Below are positions 52,761 through 63,990 of a stretch of DNA of 64,000 nucleotides, one piece after another (position 1 is the stretch's first letter; every line of letters begins with the position of its first letter). Source of the stretch: Alviniconcha marisindica (Eukaryota; Mollusca; Gastropoda; Provannidae); assembly GCA_018857735.1 (NCBI GenBank), contig JABMCL010000313.1, positions 448,501 to 512,500 of the forward strand, written 5' to 3'. A program made the position numbers and the translations under genes. The notes under the pieces are model-generated. The model ran no database searches and was not told the origin of the DNA. It was given only the letters and a program-made list of their open reading frames with translations.

Positions 52761-55700
52761 CTGAAAATCACAAGAAAGCATAGAAGCATAGTTATCATAA
52801 GAGAGAAACAAGAACAAGCATGCAGTGACTCAAATGGGACAACCGAACACTGGGGCCATTTACCCTACGGTCTGAGCCAAGCCCACACTTAGTTCCGCTA
52901 AGGCTGGGCATGGGCATGTGCATATACTTCTGTTATCTGGACAAGACTTGAATTGGAACTGTATGTCAATTGTCATCACAACAAATGTCATCTGTTTACT
53001 ACACTTCCAGACCACAGCTCTGTGTTCCACATGGCTGAGGAAGTACAGTAAAATGCAAGCCATGCTCAGCCCTACTCTTGGTGAGTTGGTCAGAACCAAA
53101 GTGCATTTCCTATTCATCCTGGGATGGCCCAGTAAGCACAGCATCCACTGCCAAGCCTGCACACAGCCTGGGAATTTTCCCTGGGGTAAATGAGTCCAAC
53201 GACTTACCTACTATGAGTTAACAAACGTAGCAGTTTAACTTTAATACTAATGTCTCCTGTGATCTTACTACTGATAGCGTGCAACTACACACGTATTACT
53301 GAGACATTACTGTAAGTGTCGGACTAAAACACAATACCTTTCCCCCTAAAATTTTGACCCTGCATCTTACAGTTGGTAGCACATTATCTGTGAATAAAAT
53401 TTGGCACACATGCTTTTTTGAATAATAATAATGACTTTTTGTTAATGGCAAATTTACTGAACATATCCACTTTCTTATATTACAGCATGACAACACTTTT
53501 CCTTTGTGTTTGACATGTGTCCTTCATGTTTTGCTTGTTGGCTACACCATCAAAGTTGTGCCTTATACTTCGGAGGACCTTATCTCTGGATTTTTTCCAT
53601 TTCTGAGCCAAATGTTGGGTTGTGTGACATAACAAGAAGCACCTTGTAGCATGGAAATTATGGTAATTATACAATTTCAACATCAGTGAAAAGTTCAACA
53701 CAGGTAAAAATCATGACTATTTTTTTAAAGCTTTTATGTAGAAGACAGTTTTAAGCAAATTCATTACTCCAGCCTTGCCATTTTTATTTTTTATTGAGAT
53801 AGAACATAATGGTCACACAATGTGGTGATATACCACTATCCAACAGGGTGAAGCAGAAATTAGAAAATGCCTCGCAGCAACCTATTTTAGCATGTGCAAC
53901 TATTACTGTCTTCCTACTAAAATGACCACAACTCAAACTTCAGCTGAAACCAGGGGTAATCATTGTTTGCAGTTAATATTATGGATAATGATTTAATAAT
54001 AAGTGAACAGAGTATCTCTAACAACAAAAAAGCTGACTAACCTGAGTATCAGAGTCCATGCATACAGGACATGTTATTTTAACTGGTTCAGGGGATGTTA
54101 GTGATCCATTGGCAGTGCTGAAATAAAAATAAAAAACATATAAATCACTATACTACTAATTTGTGATACAACATTTGAATTGACTATGCATGATCATCAC
54201 ACAGATCACATATCAAGAATGATCATCAGTCCATAAAACAAAAATAATGAGAAGTCTGATGAGCAAATGCTCAGACCACTCACATACAAGTCTGGAAAAT
54301 ACAAGTTTCAAGACGGTGAAATCAATTAATTTTTGATATGTGCGGACCTTGATTTTTGCATCCATGGTATGTCACCATGGGGATGACCTTGAAAATGGGT
54401 CAGGGTCATTAAAATGGTATGAACAGCTAAACCCACAGGAAAAAACATAATAACTATCACAAACAATGCCTGGAAATTCTTGCTTTAGAGTGCACCATAA
54501 AATATCAACATCTCTTTTTGCCAAGTCAGGAAAAGTCTTAATTGTGTGTTTCGGAACCTGCCAAGAAAATACAATGTGTAGTTTTATCTAATAATCCTGC
54601 AACCCTGAAATAACTTTAAGGTCATAAAAACTAGTATAATGGGTAGAGCACAGCAAGGGTATAACCATGCAAAAATTGAATGAAACAGTTTCTCAGAAAT
54701 ATCGAAAGCACAAGTTAAGCTTCTTAACAAAATGAAAACTGCATCAGTTATCTTCCTTGCATTCAACCAAAGTCAAAACTGGCTTTACATGCATGATCAG
54801 TCCATGTACTGAACACCCATAAACATCAACTTTACATGTTGCTAACACTGAAAAAGATCACAGTCAATACAAAGTGACCAGTTCACAGTAAAAGTAAGTG
54901 TGTAACATGCTCTTTTTTTATGTCCAGTCAACCAGGACAGTTATTGGGCGGTTCAGTGAAGCTGGTTTGCACAAGTGAATGCCCTTTGTAATCTTTCACA
55001 CAAAAAGTCTCAAGAGGTCGCAGCGTCACTTCTGGATCGATTTCTGAGCAGGCGTTGGTTCACACTGTGTATAACAATGGAATTTGAACCTAGAATTGTG
55101 AAGAAATACAAATGCCACCACTGTTGCAGTTGCAAAAATGACCAGGAAAAGGTGATGGAGGGTGAATTTTTTTTCTTTGTGTCGTTTTTTAGCTGACCAG
55201 AAGATTGCGAGTTCATGAATTTTTTTTGTTTTGGGGCATCCTATAGCACGAGCAACAAGTTATTGCTTGTTGCCAGACACATTCTGACTACGGGCCTCCA
55301 AAAATGCCCCAAAAGTTGGCAATGTAAAATTTGCAAATTCACTATCACCGCCTTCCATTGTGAAGAAAGTATGCACTGAAAGTAAAAGCTGCCAAGGGAC
55401 TTAAGTGATGCCAGGCAAAAGTCAAGGGAGTTAACAACCCCACCTGAACCACCCAGGACCACTATCAGGGTGAAACACATTTTATAACTCACAGTAAAAG
55501 GGTTCATCACAATATAAACATCTATACAATGAAAAATAATGTCATAGTACAAACTGACCCGTTGATGGTGAAAGGGATGCTTGGCAGATCTTCATCACTA
55601 ATGTCTTCCACGTCAATGGTAGTGTTGTTTCTAGATGCCCTTGACCGTGACCCACTGGAGCTTGAGGGTGCAGGTTCTCGTGCTACCTCAATTACACCAT

Positions 55701-58700
55701 CGTCATCATCATCTTCACTGCTCCCTGACTCAAAGAGTCGTATCCGCCTGCTATGTGCAGTTTCTCGCCTAAAAGCATCTAGAAATACAAAAAGATAGCA
55801 GAGATAAATGCTAACAGCAGTATTCTCTGAATTATCCTTATCAGGACCAAACTCAAGTCCTGGGTGATTTATATCCCTTTTTTCTTTTTTCCACCTTTGA
55901 TTTGCTAGTTATTTTTTACAACAAGATGAGTAAATGCTCACAGATAACATTCAAAATGGGAAAATGTGACTTTCATTATTCTAATTTGTCATGTGAGCAT
56001 TAAAATGCATCAAGGTCACCAAAACTGGTTGACTCTGACCATGCACAGCTCAACTGACTTGTAACATTTTTCATGTAGTCAAAACTATCATTAATATCAT
56101 ATTTCAATAATAAATATGTTTGGTTAAATATCTTTAAACACCTTAGAGTCAGTCAGTATTTCAAATGGAAAACTTAATATACACCAGTAAAAAAATCCAT
56201 ACCTGCATTATCCACATCTGTCGGGGAAATGACCTGTGAAACATCAATATATATATATATATATATATATCCTTAATAATGTTTATACAATTTGGCAACA
56301 AGAAAACAACAACTCACCTTTTTAGTGTTATGGCATACTACAACTTGTACAAGTCAAAAGTACTTTGTACATTATATATCATTATATGTACAATCCAGTA
56401 GGCATGGATATTGATAACCATAAACATTCTGGTTGTCTTACTACAAAAAAATATAATAATAAATTATATGCTCATGACACTACCTTGCCACTTCTTGATG
56501 TTTCTACTGAATGTATTGTTGGCAAAGTTGAATGATCAGCTGTTTCCTTTTCTGAGTTTGGAATCAATGCACACAAGTAATCAATTTTAAAATAAATATG
56601 ATATACACAGGCAAACCTCAAGAGAAACCCCTTTGGTGGTAAACAATATATCACTTCTAACATATTTCTATATATTATGTCAGGAATTTGGTTTGTCACC
56701 ACCTCTCTTTCCAGTGAGAAAAGCCACTGTCAGTAAATAGTCAAACTTGCATCTTATATGTTATAGCTGCAGAGGCAGTTCAAGCTGGTCACACTCAATG
56801 TGCAAAACAACCAGCTGCTGTTACCATTCCGACAGTCGTGGCCTCATCCTGTGTTTACTCTTGCAGGTGCTCAAAACTGGGAAGACCAGTAAGTCAGCGG
56901 CAAACAACATGGCCGCACACATACAAAATAAAATAAAAAGGCAGATATCCTTACCACAACAGGATCCGCATCAAAAGTGCTGTTGTTGGCAGTCATGTTG
57001 GCATCTGTTAGGTCAATGATGTCACCATCCAAAGTATCATTGGCTGTCAGGTCAATGCAACCACCTGCATACACATTCTCCATTATAACTAAGATTAAAA
57101 ACAACAAAAAGACTCATTCATGAACAGCAGATAAAAGTGGTCCAATAAATCTTTTGTCAGTACACTGAAAGAACTTATTCAATAAGAAGTGCAATCATAC
57201 AGTCAGTTAGCGTTAAAAAGGGGAACATATACATAACTTTCACTAAAACTGGTCATTGTTTCAACTCTCATGTGACTTTGAAAATCCATCAAGATCACAA
57301 AAACTGAGGGAAGAGTGCGGACCCCAGTGGCATTTATCATTGAGCAGAGTTTCAAAGATCCTGCTCAAACAACACCAAGGTTTTGCACTTTCAAGCAAGT
57401 CAAAGTCACCAAAGGCATTTTGTTTGTAATTTGACCACCATCAAGTCACCATGCAAGCATTAGTAAAAAAACAAATAATAGTTTAAACATGACTGGATAA
57501 CGGTCAAATAGGGCTTGAACTACCCTGAATAAGAACCTACTGAAAATTCATCTAACAGCTTTGCTTTTTCTCATTTTCCTGTAATCTTGAAGGCTTTTGC
57601 AAAATTTGGGCAATCTAGTTATAGTCTGCCCCAAAAGATAAAGTTTTGTTGTTGTTGACACACAGACAAATCCCTCCACAATATGGGCTCACATTTTCAC
57701 ATACCAGTAAACAAAAGGGGTGAAGTCATCCAAATACTGTTCAGTGAGTCATTGTTCAGAAACATGAATTATTACACGAAAATGGCAGGGTCACCTAAAA
57801 TGCCATATGAGGCCTTGCTCAGAAGCATAAACATCTATGTAAATCTGGCATAATTTCTACTCTGTGTGTATGTGGGCATGCATATGTGGGTCCACATGCA
57901 AATGCACATTATTAAAATATAATGTACTATAACTAGTATAAGGAAATGTACGACCATGTGCAGGTGTGTGCACACATGCATCTATGTGCATGAGTACACT
58001 TGAAATATGTTTTTGTAATTGAAAGCACCTTCATCAGCTAGCAGTTGGGCGAGCATGTCCATTCAGCACAATCTAAGTTCTGCATTAAGTCACTTAGTGG
58101 AATAAACAATGGTACCTGGGGGAAAATGGCTGACTGTATTAAACTGTCAATAGCCTCTTTGGTAACAGTCTGACTTCTAGCAGAAGGAAATGCTTCACTA
58201 CATGTACCTGGATCAACATCAGACCCCATGATGGGTGTCTGCGTGGCCTCAGGTTGTCGTTGGCGTCTCCGTCCACTGAGTCGACCAGAGCTACTGCCTG
58301 ATCGCCGAGAACGCCGGTATGGGTGATGGCGGGAACCTGAACGTGTCTAAGTCACATACACTAACATGTATTAGTTTAGAAATCCACCACAAACTGTTCT
58401 GGTTTTACTAAGTTAACAACAGAAATCAAGCAGAGGATCCTAGCTCCTGTAATGTTATGCTCTTTCTCCCTTTTTTCCTCCACAAACAACAAGAATAAAT
58501 GGCAATGTCCACTTTTAGCCCTGTCCGTTCGCGGTCCTCAAATAGTATGAGAATGTGTGTGTGTGTACGGAATGAACTTGAAATATGCACCACCTTGGCA
58601 TATCAACATATCAGTTCATTCCGTACTATGCCAGTGCCACAAGCACACACGCATCCTCAAACCATTTGAGGACAGCAAACCGACAGGGCTAAAAGTGGAT

Positions 58701-61700
58701 ATTGCCGAATAAATAACACATAACACTTAGCAAGCATCATACATATATATATATATATATATAAACCACACTACCCTATGACCTTGAATATGGGCCATGG
58801 CCATAAAAGTGGTATATATTCCATCTGAGATCAGCCTGGTAGCATTAAAAAAATTATGTGAAAAAAGTGTGTGCAAAAGGCAGACAATATCTAAGTTATT
58901 CTGTGTTCCTTCTGAATGAAAGTCTATGGTCTGATAACCTAGCCCTTTCACAAACATCTGAACAAGGAACCTGCTGAGTGCAGGTCAGATCCACAAATAT
59001 AACCCTCTCCCAGGAAACCAGCCTAAAGTCTCATTTTGGGTATTTTGAGATGTTATATAACATATATTTTTGAAAACTGCAACCACTGCAGATTATTTTA
59101 GTATTAAGTGAAGACTGGAAGAAAAAATCTTTTTCTCTGAAGCTATGACTATTTGAAATTGCAAAGTGTTATGGCAGCCTTTTTCAGAGAACAACCCTCA
59201 AAGATTTTGCACCATTTTGCATATTTTCCTTAGCATCAGGGGTTTAGAGTTAGCCGAACTTCTAGAAATGTTCATGGTAATAAATTAGGCAATGGTGTGC
59301 GATATGCTAGGGTTCTGTGTGAGTAAAACACTTGTATTCAGCCAACAAGTTATGTTACATTAAGTGAGCATCCTTTACTCCCTGGTAGGAACATTTAAAC
59401 TCACTTTTTAACAATTAAATGTTATTTCTAAAGGAAAATATCCTAACTATTTGATAATTTAAGCTCTAAAAAAACTCAATTTGACATAAATATTAAAATC
59501 AACCATCAGTAGCCATTTCTGTCCCAAGGACTATCAACAGCTGGTACTTAAGACTAGTTTTGTGGGAGAGGGTCACATATATATTTACAGGTGATGTTTG
59601 ATACTACAATGAGTGAGCTGGTTTGACCTAGCGGTAAGGCGTTAGGCTGGTAAGTGGAAGGACCTCAGTTTGATACCGCTTCGGCTCTCCTTTCTCTTCA
59701 AAAAGGTTGTGGTCTGTGGACACTGTCTTGTGATTTCGTCCCTCACAATTATGAAACATCAAAATAGCTCTCACCTCGGCCCACCTTAATGCAGAAGTCA
59801 TTCTGGTGGTGACAGTGTCGCGATAGGTATGTAATCTCCCTCTCCCCCCACCTCCATACCCCCTTCTCCCCATCCCTAATAAGCCTCATGATTTTTGTGG
59901 ATGTTAAGCACCATGTTTACTTACTGATACTATGATCTGCATGTGGGACTACAGCCAAAATGTTAAAATAAACCAAACTCAAGACTTCCACTGACACATA
60001 TGTCCCCAAATTAAGCATACACAGGGGCTCTCTCAAGGAACACTATGAGTGCCATGTACCTGATATAGTCTAAGCATTACCAGTGCAAAAACTTGAAATC
60101 AGGTGGATCAGACCTTTCAGAGAGAGAAGAGAAGAGAGACTTGCTGGGGGGGGGGGGGGGGGGGCAGAACCTTTCAAACTATTTCACTTCTGCCTTTTGC
60201 TGCCAATATGTTACAGCAGCCATTGAACCAGAGACCTTTCAAGATTCCCATCCTGTTTGTTACTTTGTAAACTAGAGCATTTTTTGCCAATTCAACATAG
60301 TATTCATATGACCTTCAAGGCTGGCTAGGCATTAAACATCAAATAACTAACCCCCTCAGGAGCAACTTTAACTGGCAAAAGTAACTGCAAATTGTTATGG
60401 GTCAGAAATCTAACACCATTTGGCAACTTCTTTTTCTTTTTCTAATTTAATCTCAATGCCCATACTGAGGACTAAAAATGTGTCATCATCTTAATTATGT
60501 GAGCATAACCATTGCTAGTGACTACAAGTTATTACAGCTCAGAACTAGAAGGGTCAATGAGGCTTAAGAGCTGGGAGGGTCACATTTAACAATGTATGTG
60601 GTGGTTACAACACAAATGACCATTTATTCTGTAATCAGTATTTTATCCAGTTGCAGTTTGACTCTAGTCACTTTGTGCGTGCGTGAGTGTGTGTATGTGT
60701 TGTTTTTGGCTGCAGTCACAGTTTGCATTTACAATGTCAATGTTTCTGAGCTAGGATCTGTTGACTTGTTCAATGTTGGAAATTTATTTTGACACACTCT
60801 TGAAGACACTTTTTTGAACATAACATTTCATGGGTGTTTCTTTCTTTTGGGTGGGGGTGTTTTTTGTTTGTTTTGTTGGTTGTGGATAAGTAAAATGTAA
60901 ACATTAATACTTTGGTTATTGTTGACCCAGTGACTAGTTGGACTTGGTTGTTTTTGCTGCTGACAGTGTTTTTGAATACAGAGTGCTATGTGTCTTGAAC
61001 CCAGAACTGAACTTTTACTTCTGATTTGATGACTAGTGTTTTACCCTGATATTGTGATAATGTTCTTTGTGGCTGACTGGGTGTTAAATATCAAAAATTA
61101 CATTAATCAGGATTCATACCCACAAGATTGTGATTAAACTCACACTCATAGATTCATAAAATGTTGACGAAGTGCTGAGACCAGCAGTGGCATCCAGTAT
61201 TTGCCCAATGGTGAAGCTGTTGCAGGCAAGACACGTGTCACAGTTCCAGTCTGCCACACCACCAATTTTCCTTGGTCTCAGGTTCAGTCAAGAGTTGAAC
61301 AAGCCCCTGATGTGGCACAAAAACAATAAATAAAAACTTAGTAAAAGGTTTGAGCTATGCCTAAAGGTGCCAATCACAGACAAGAACTGGTCCACTCTAG
61401 AGCATTAATTACCTTCTTCTTACCTTCTGTGCTGTGCCCATGAATGTAGGACAGGCACTGACACTAGTGACAGGTCTACACATGTGTTAACTTTGAAGAA
61501 AACAAAACAAGTCCTTTGTCTCCTCTCAACTGGGAGTCAAACCCATGGTACTGGTAGCTGCTTTCAATGGATCACCAGGACAGTGCACTTTTAGCTTTAA
61601 AACCACTGAGTTATACACCCCACCCTCTCCAGTCCCCCTTGTCCCCATCTAACCATTTAATGTCATTGTCATGACAGGAGCTCATGGCTAGTGGGCTAAT

Positions 61701-63230
61701 GTGCTAGTCAGTAAATCCAGTGGCCAAGGTTTGACTCCTGAATGCAGTTGGATGAACAGCTGTTTTTCATTTCAGTTCTTCCCTTCCAAATCAACGTTCC
61801 CATTGGTGCAGATTCAAAGTGCCTGCCTGTCTTGCCTTCATTTACACAATGCACACTAAGTGTGTTGGTGCAAGTGCCAGTATGAGAACCACTATAATCA
61901 ACGTGCCCAGTACAGGATCCACCACTGGCGCTGCAACCACAAGTACTGGCACAACCTAATATGAGACAGGCCTTGAACACTAAGTCTCCTTTTTAGCCTG
62001 ACCCAACAAGTAAACAAGGGCATCTGAGGTTTTACTTTATCCAGCACAAGCACTGGTGACAGATCCCATACCAATAATGGTTTTCATACCGGTGCAATTC
62101 TCACATTCACAGTGGTGCATAACAGTGTCATTGTCAACAGTATCAGATCAGAGACTGTATTCAGTGAATACATTCCATGGTTAGTTGTGACTGGTAGTTG
62201 ATCAAATCTGAAGACTGAACTGAAGATTTGAACTGATTCTAGTTCATGCATACATTGCATCACTGGACATACTATGTAACTGTTCAGTTTGGTTCAAGAC
62301 AGAATCTATGTGTTCTGAAAAAGCCCATACACACTCCATCCTGTCTCACAGAAGTTCGCTAACATTGCCTATGAAACAGTTCCAGTGTTCATCTGATTCC
62401 CTTTCTCATCCTTTCAAGAAAGATTGTTGCGCACTTCCTCATTACATGCCTCTCTCTTTCAAGTGATCAATGGTGTGATGTCTTTGGCTTTGTGCCTGCA
62501 TGTAGTGTCTCAAGCTCCTCAACACTTCAGATCTTCTGAGGTGCAAACAACTTGTGATGGTTGCTTTGCCAGCCAGTCCATCTGCTCAGTCATTTGCCTT
62601 CACTCAAGCATGTCCAGGGCATCCTCATGTTTTTCAAGGTGGATGTTGAACACTGACACATGCTACTCTGGGCTTCCCATTCCCCTTTTCGCTTGTAACA
62701 ATGTGCAACAAGGAACATAATTCACGATTCCATGGGAGGTGAGTGAAGGGCTTCTTTTTCAATGACTCGAATGAGTGATCGCTTCAGCTTTCAAAAAGAA
62801 AGAAAAGAACAGGAAAGAAAAAGTCAGTGTCACTGTCGAGGTTTTGTAAGCAAAACTGACTGTCTATTTGAGTCAGTCAATCATATTCAATACGGACGAT
62901 GGTTAAAACATTCCAGTATTACAAAATCTGACATTGTGATTGGTAAATGAAATCCAATCCAAACTGTGACTGGTTGTATTCATGACCAAGCCTTCTCTGA
63001 AACGTTCCGTTTCGGTTGCTTTCCTAAAGAAGAAAACGTCATTGCAATGCACAAAACCACTTTCACTACCTTTACAAGCTTCCGCCTAATCACCTTGGAT
63101 CTCTGTTGTACGTAAACTTCGCTTTTGCTGAAAGAAAAATCGGCATAAAGTACACTTGACTATTCTGTCGACAAACCGTCCGAGCACATTTCCAGGGGAA
63201 ACCACTCTTACGGTTCTGCAGCTTCGACAT
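52614..63230 (-). CDS. RNF4: RNF4-like SUMO-targeted ubiquitin E3 ligase, gene span, seven coding exons
   Basis: Nuclear RING E3 that recognises poly-SUMO chains through tandem SUMO-interaction motifs and ubiquitinates the modified protein. Exons in transcript order: 63230-63212, 58336-58208, 57064-56955, 56233-56203, 55778-55559, 54117-54042, 52760-52614; together 732 nt, all phases consistent, 243 residues. Order of features: MSKLQN and a basic S/R-rich region (about 8-45) ending ATQTPIM; SUMO-interaction motifs CIDLT (52-56), DIIDLTD (64-70) and PVVVIS (about 84-89); a basic RRIRLF segment; an acidic run followed by VIEV (125-128); and IDVED further on. The C3HC4 RING has C186-x2-C189, C207-x-H209-x2-C212-x2-C215 and C226-x2-C229, and the protein ends HQIFL. 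Human RNF4 is shorter (190 residues) with the same order. FAM193 follows downstream on the same strand. Confidence 0.92.
54042..54117 (-). CDS. RNF4: RNF4-like coding exon 6 (first RING cysteine pair)
   Basis: The 76-nt exon encodes TANGSLTSPEPVKITCPVCM and DSDTQ. CPVC supplies the first two zinc ligands. The phases fit exons 5 and 7, so the RING is split by an intron of about 1.3 kb. Confidence 0.93.
54945..55455 (-). mobile_element. Non-autonomous DNA transposon, copy B, with SAP-like frame remnant
   Basis: Inverted homologue of 15090-15604 with the same TGGGYGGTTCAG ends. The SAP-like frame is on the minus strand from ATG at 55358 to a stop at 55262-55260, in the same position as in copy A. 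After the stop the frame reads LVARAIGCPK, which completes a SAP-like motif. The other strand of both copies shares an open stretch with EPRIVK-x-YKCHHCCSCKN. The flanks (aggacagttat left, aggaccactat right) could be a diverged target duplication. It lies in an RNF4 intron. Confidence 0.75.
55559..55778 (-). CDS. RNF4: RNF4-like coding exon 5 (basic patch, acidic SIM region)
   Basis: The 220-nt exon encodes AFRRETAHSRRIRLF, then SSEDDDDDGVIEVAREP, a Ser/Arg stretch and TTIDVEDISDEDLP. Acid-flanked VIEV and IDVED resemble SUMO-interaction motifs, and the SSEDDD run resembles CK2-type sites (inference). Donor GTCAGT from 55558; acceptor ATTTCTAG. Confidence 0.88.
56203..56233 (-). CDS. RNF4: RNF4-like coding exon 4 (10-codon microexon)
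   Basis: The 31-nt exon encodes VISPTDVDNA. Joined to DPVV from exon 3 it forms a hydrophobic PVVVIS core like the VVVDLT/VVIVDE motifs of vertebrate RNF4. Phase 0 in, phase 1 out, GTATGG donor, acceptor TTTCACAG. Confidence 0.82.
56248..56271. repeat. (TA)n microsatellite next to RNF4 exon 4
   Basis: About 11 AT units beginning 15 bases upstream (in transcript sense) of the exon 4 acceptor, where a branch point and pyrimidine tract would lie. Confidence 0.85.
56955..57064 (-). CDS. RNF4: RNF4-like coding exon 3 (two canonical SIMs)
   Basis: The 110-nt exon encodes GCIDLTANDTLDGDIIDLTD and ANMTANNSTFDADPVV. IDLT occurs twice, 13 residues apart, each next to acidic residues, as expected for tandem SUMO-interaction motifs. 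Donor GTAAGG from 56954. Confidence 0.92.
58208..58336 (-). CDS. RNF4: RNF4-like coding exon 2 (basic N-terminal region)
   Basis: The 129-nt exon encodes SRHHPYRRSRRSGSSSG, GRRRQRQPEATQTPIM and GSDVDP. The basic segment ending in EAT-x-TP-I parallels the RNF4 N-terminus. Acceptor GTTCAG before 58336, donor GTACAT from 58207. The preceding intron is about 4.9 kb. Confidence 0.85.
58501..58706. mobile_element. 206-bp MITE with ~43-bp terminal inverted repeats and 8-bp target duplication
   Basis: The left end (ggcaatgtccacttttagcc, then ctgtc and gtcctcaaat) is the inverse of the right end (atttgagga, ctgacag-like, ggctaaaagtggatattgcc). Identical GAATAAAT direct repeats flank it at 58493-58500 and 58707-58714. 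The interior has a second inverted repeat (gtacggaatgaact / agttcattccgtac). It has no coding capacity. An 8-bp duplication fits hAT-type (or P/Merlin-type) transposition. It is in RNF4 intron 1. Confidence 0.9.
58740..58763. repeat. (TA)n microsatellite
   Basis: ATACATATATAT run about 30 bases beyond the MITE. Confidence 0.9.
59608..59930 (+). mobile_element. Probable tRNA-derived SINE
   Basis: The 5' part resembles a tRNA promoter: gacctagcggtaaggcgtta as box A and cagtttgataccgc as box B, about 50 bases apart. An unrelated body follows, ending with gtggatgttaagcacc, similar to molluscan SINE tails. Orientation is opposite to RNF4, in intron 1. Confidence 0.6.
60146..60164. repeat. Poly-G tract, 19 nt
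   Basis: Uninterrupted G run in RNF4 intron 1. Confidence 0.85.
61538..61622 (-). mobile_element. tRNA-like SINE head (minus strand)
   Basis: The minus strand reads ataactcagtggtttt (box A-like) and gggtttgactccc (box B-like) at tRNA-like spacing. The expected acceptor-stem pairing is not evident, so a SINE head rather than a working tRNA gene is more likely. Confidence 0.5.
61678..61745 (+). mobile_element. tRNA-like SINE head (plus strand)
   Basis: tggctagtgggctaatgtgc (box A-like) and aaggtttgactcctg (box B-like) lie about 45 bases apart. It is about 55 bases from the inverted head at 61538-61622, giving a head-to-head pair. Confidence 0.5.
63212..63230 (-). CDS. RNF4: RNF4-like coding exon 1 (start codon, six codons)
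   Basis: ATG at 63230-63228 lies in a favourable context (GGGAAATG). It encodes MSKLQN plus the first base of an Arg codon before a GTAAGA donor (63211). Phase 1 matches exon 2 exactly. The surrounding 250 bases are richer in CpG than the intron, consistent with a promoter/5' exon. Confidence 0.78.
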
Positions 63231-63460
63231 TTCCCGTCGATTTTCGGCCTGAGGGACTTCCGGCGGGCGGCGGGCCCCTATCAAAATATAAGGGGGTAAA
63301 ATTAATGCGAGTACTCACACACACAACCTCTCGCTTGCATGAATTACTTAAATTTGTTTTTCCTTTGCCAGACGCAAGCGGTAGTCCAACTGATTGCGCG
63401 TGTCAGTGTGTGTGTGTGACTCAGTAGTGCAGGGTTGGGCAGTGTGGAGAGGTGTGGTGT

Positions 63461-63463
63461 CAG

Positions 63464-63493
<30 letters not shown>
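63461..63493. repeat. (GT)n microsatellite upstream of RNF4
   Basis: About 14 GT units roughly 240-260 bases upstream of the RNF4 start codon. Confidence 0.9.
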
Positions 63494-63495
<2 letters not shown>

Positions 63496-63519
63496 CACGA
63501 TGTGTATGCCATACCTTTG

Positions 63520-63615
63520 GGGCGGGGACAGCTCAGTAGAGCGTCCGACTGAAAAACTAGGTGCCAACTGACGGGGGTCCGAGTCCTTGGTGCGGCAAGG
63601 GATTTTGCAGTCTTG
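63520..63615 (+). mobile_element. tRNA-derived SINE upstream of RNF4
   Basis: gacagctcagtagagcgtcc is close to a canonical tRNA box A region, and gggggtccgagtcct to box B, with anticodon-arm-like sequence between. The 3' part (gtgcggcaagggatttt) does not pair convincingly with the start, so a SINE is favoured over a tRNA gene. Confidence 0.6.
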
Positions 63616-63924
63616 ACTGAGTCAACCGTTCCAGTGAAGACTATCCGGCTTATGATATTCATACAGCCCTCGTGTGCAATCGCATGCATCAACAACTGTG
63701 CGCATGTTAAAAATTCCAAACACTTGGCAGCCGTACTACCATTTATTTGGACACGAAAACACTGCACACACAGACAGCCGGAATGGGTAGCGCTGCTCTT
63801 GTGGCTGCTGTGCCTTACGGCCAAGAGCAGTAGCTTGACTGAGGCGATTTTCCCGCACTGAAGGGCCCGAAACAATGCCGAAGTAAACTGAAATAAAAAC
63901 TTTTTTTTTAAACTGCTGCAACAG

Positions 63925-63955
63925 TCGCGTGCTCTACCTGCTAAACTAGAGGGGG
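63925..63955 (-). other. tRNA-like box A region (minus strand) beside G-rich tract
   Basis: The minus strand reads tagtttagcaggtagagcac, an excellent match to a tRNA D-arm/box A. No box B is found downstream on the minus strand within tRNA distance, so it is probably a SINE fragment. Confidence 0.4.
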
Positions 63956-63990
63956 TGGGGGAGAGGGGGGGGGGGGGAGGGGGGGGGGGG
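63951..63990. repeat. G-rich tract at the window end
   Basis: Consecutive runs of 5, 14 and 12 G interrupted by A/T; potential G-quadruplex. Confidence 0.8.

Noticed and set aside
56484..56551. Possible extra RNF4 exon (KETADHSTLPTIHSVETSRS)
   Set aside because: It is open and has AG/GT borders, but needs phase 1 entry while exon 3 ends in phase 0. Exon 3 joins exon 4 perfectly without it.
63520..63615. Functional tRNA gene
   Set aside because: The internal promoter boxes are good but the acceptor stem does not pair, so a SINE is more likely.
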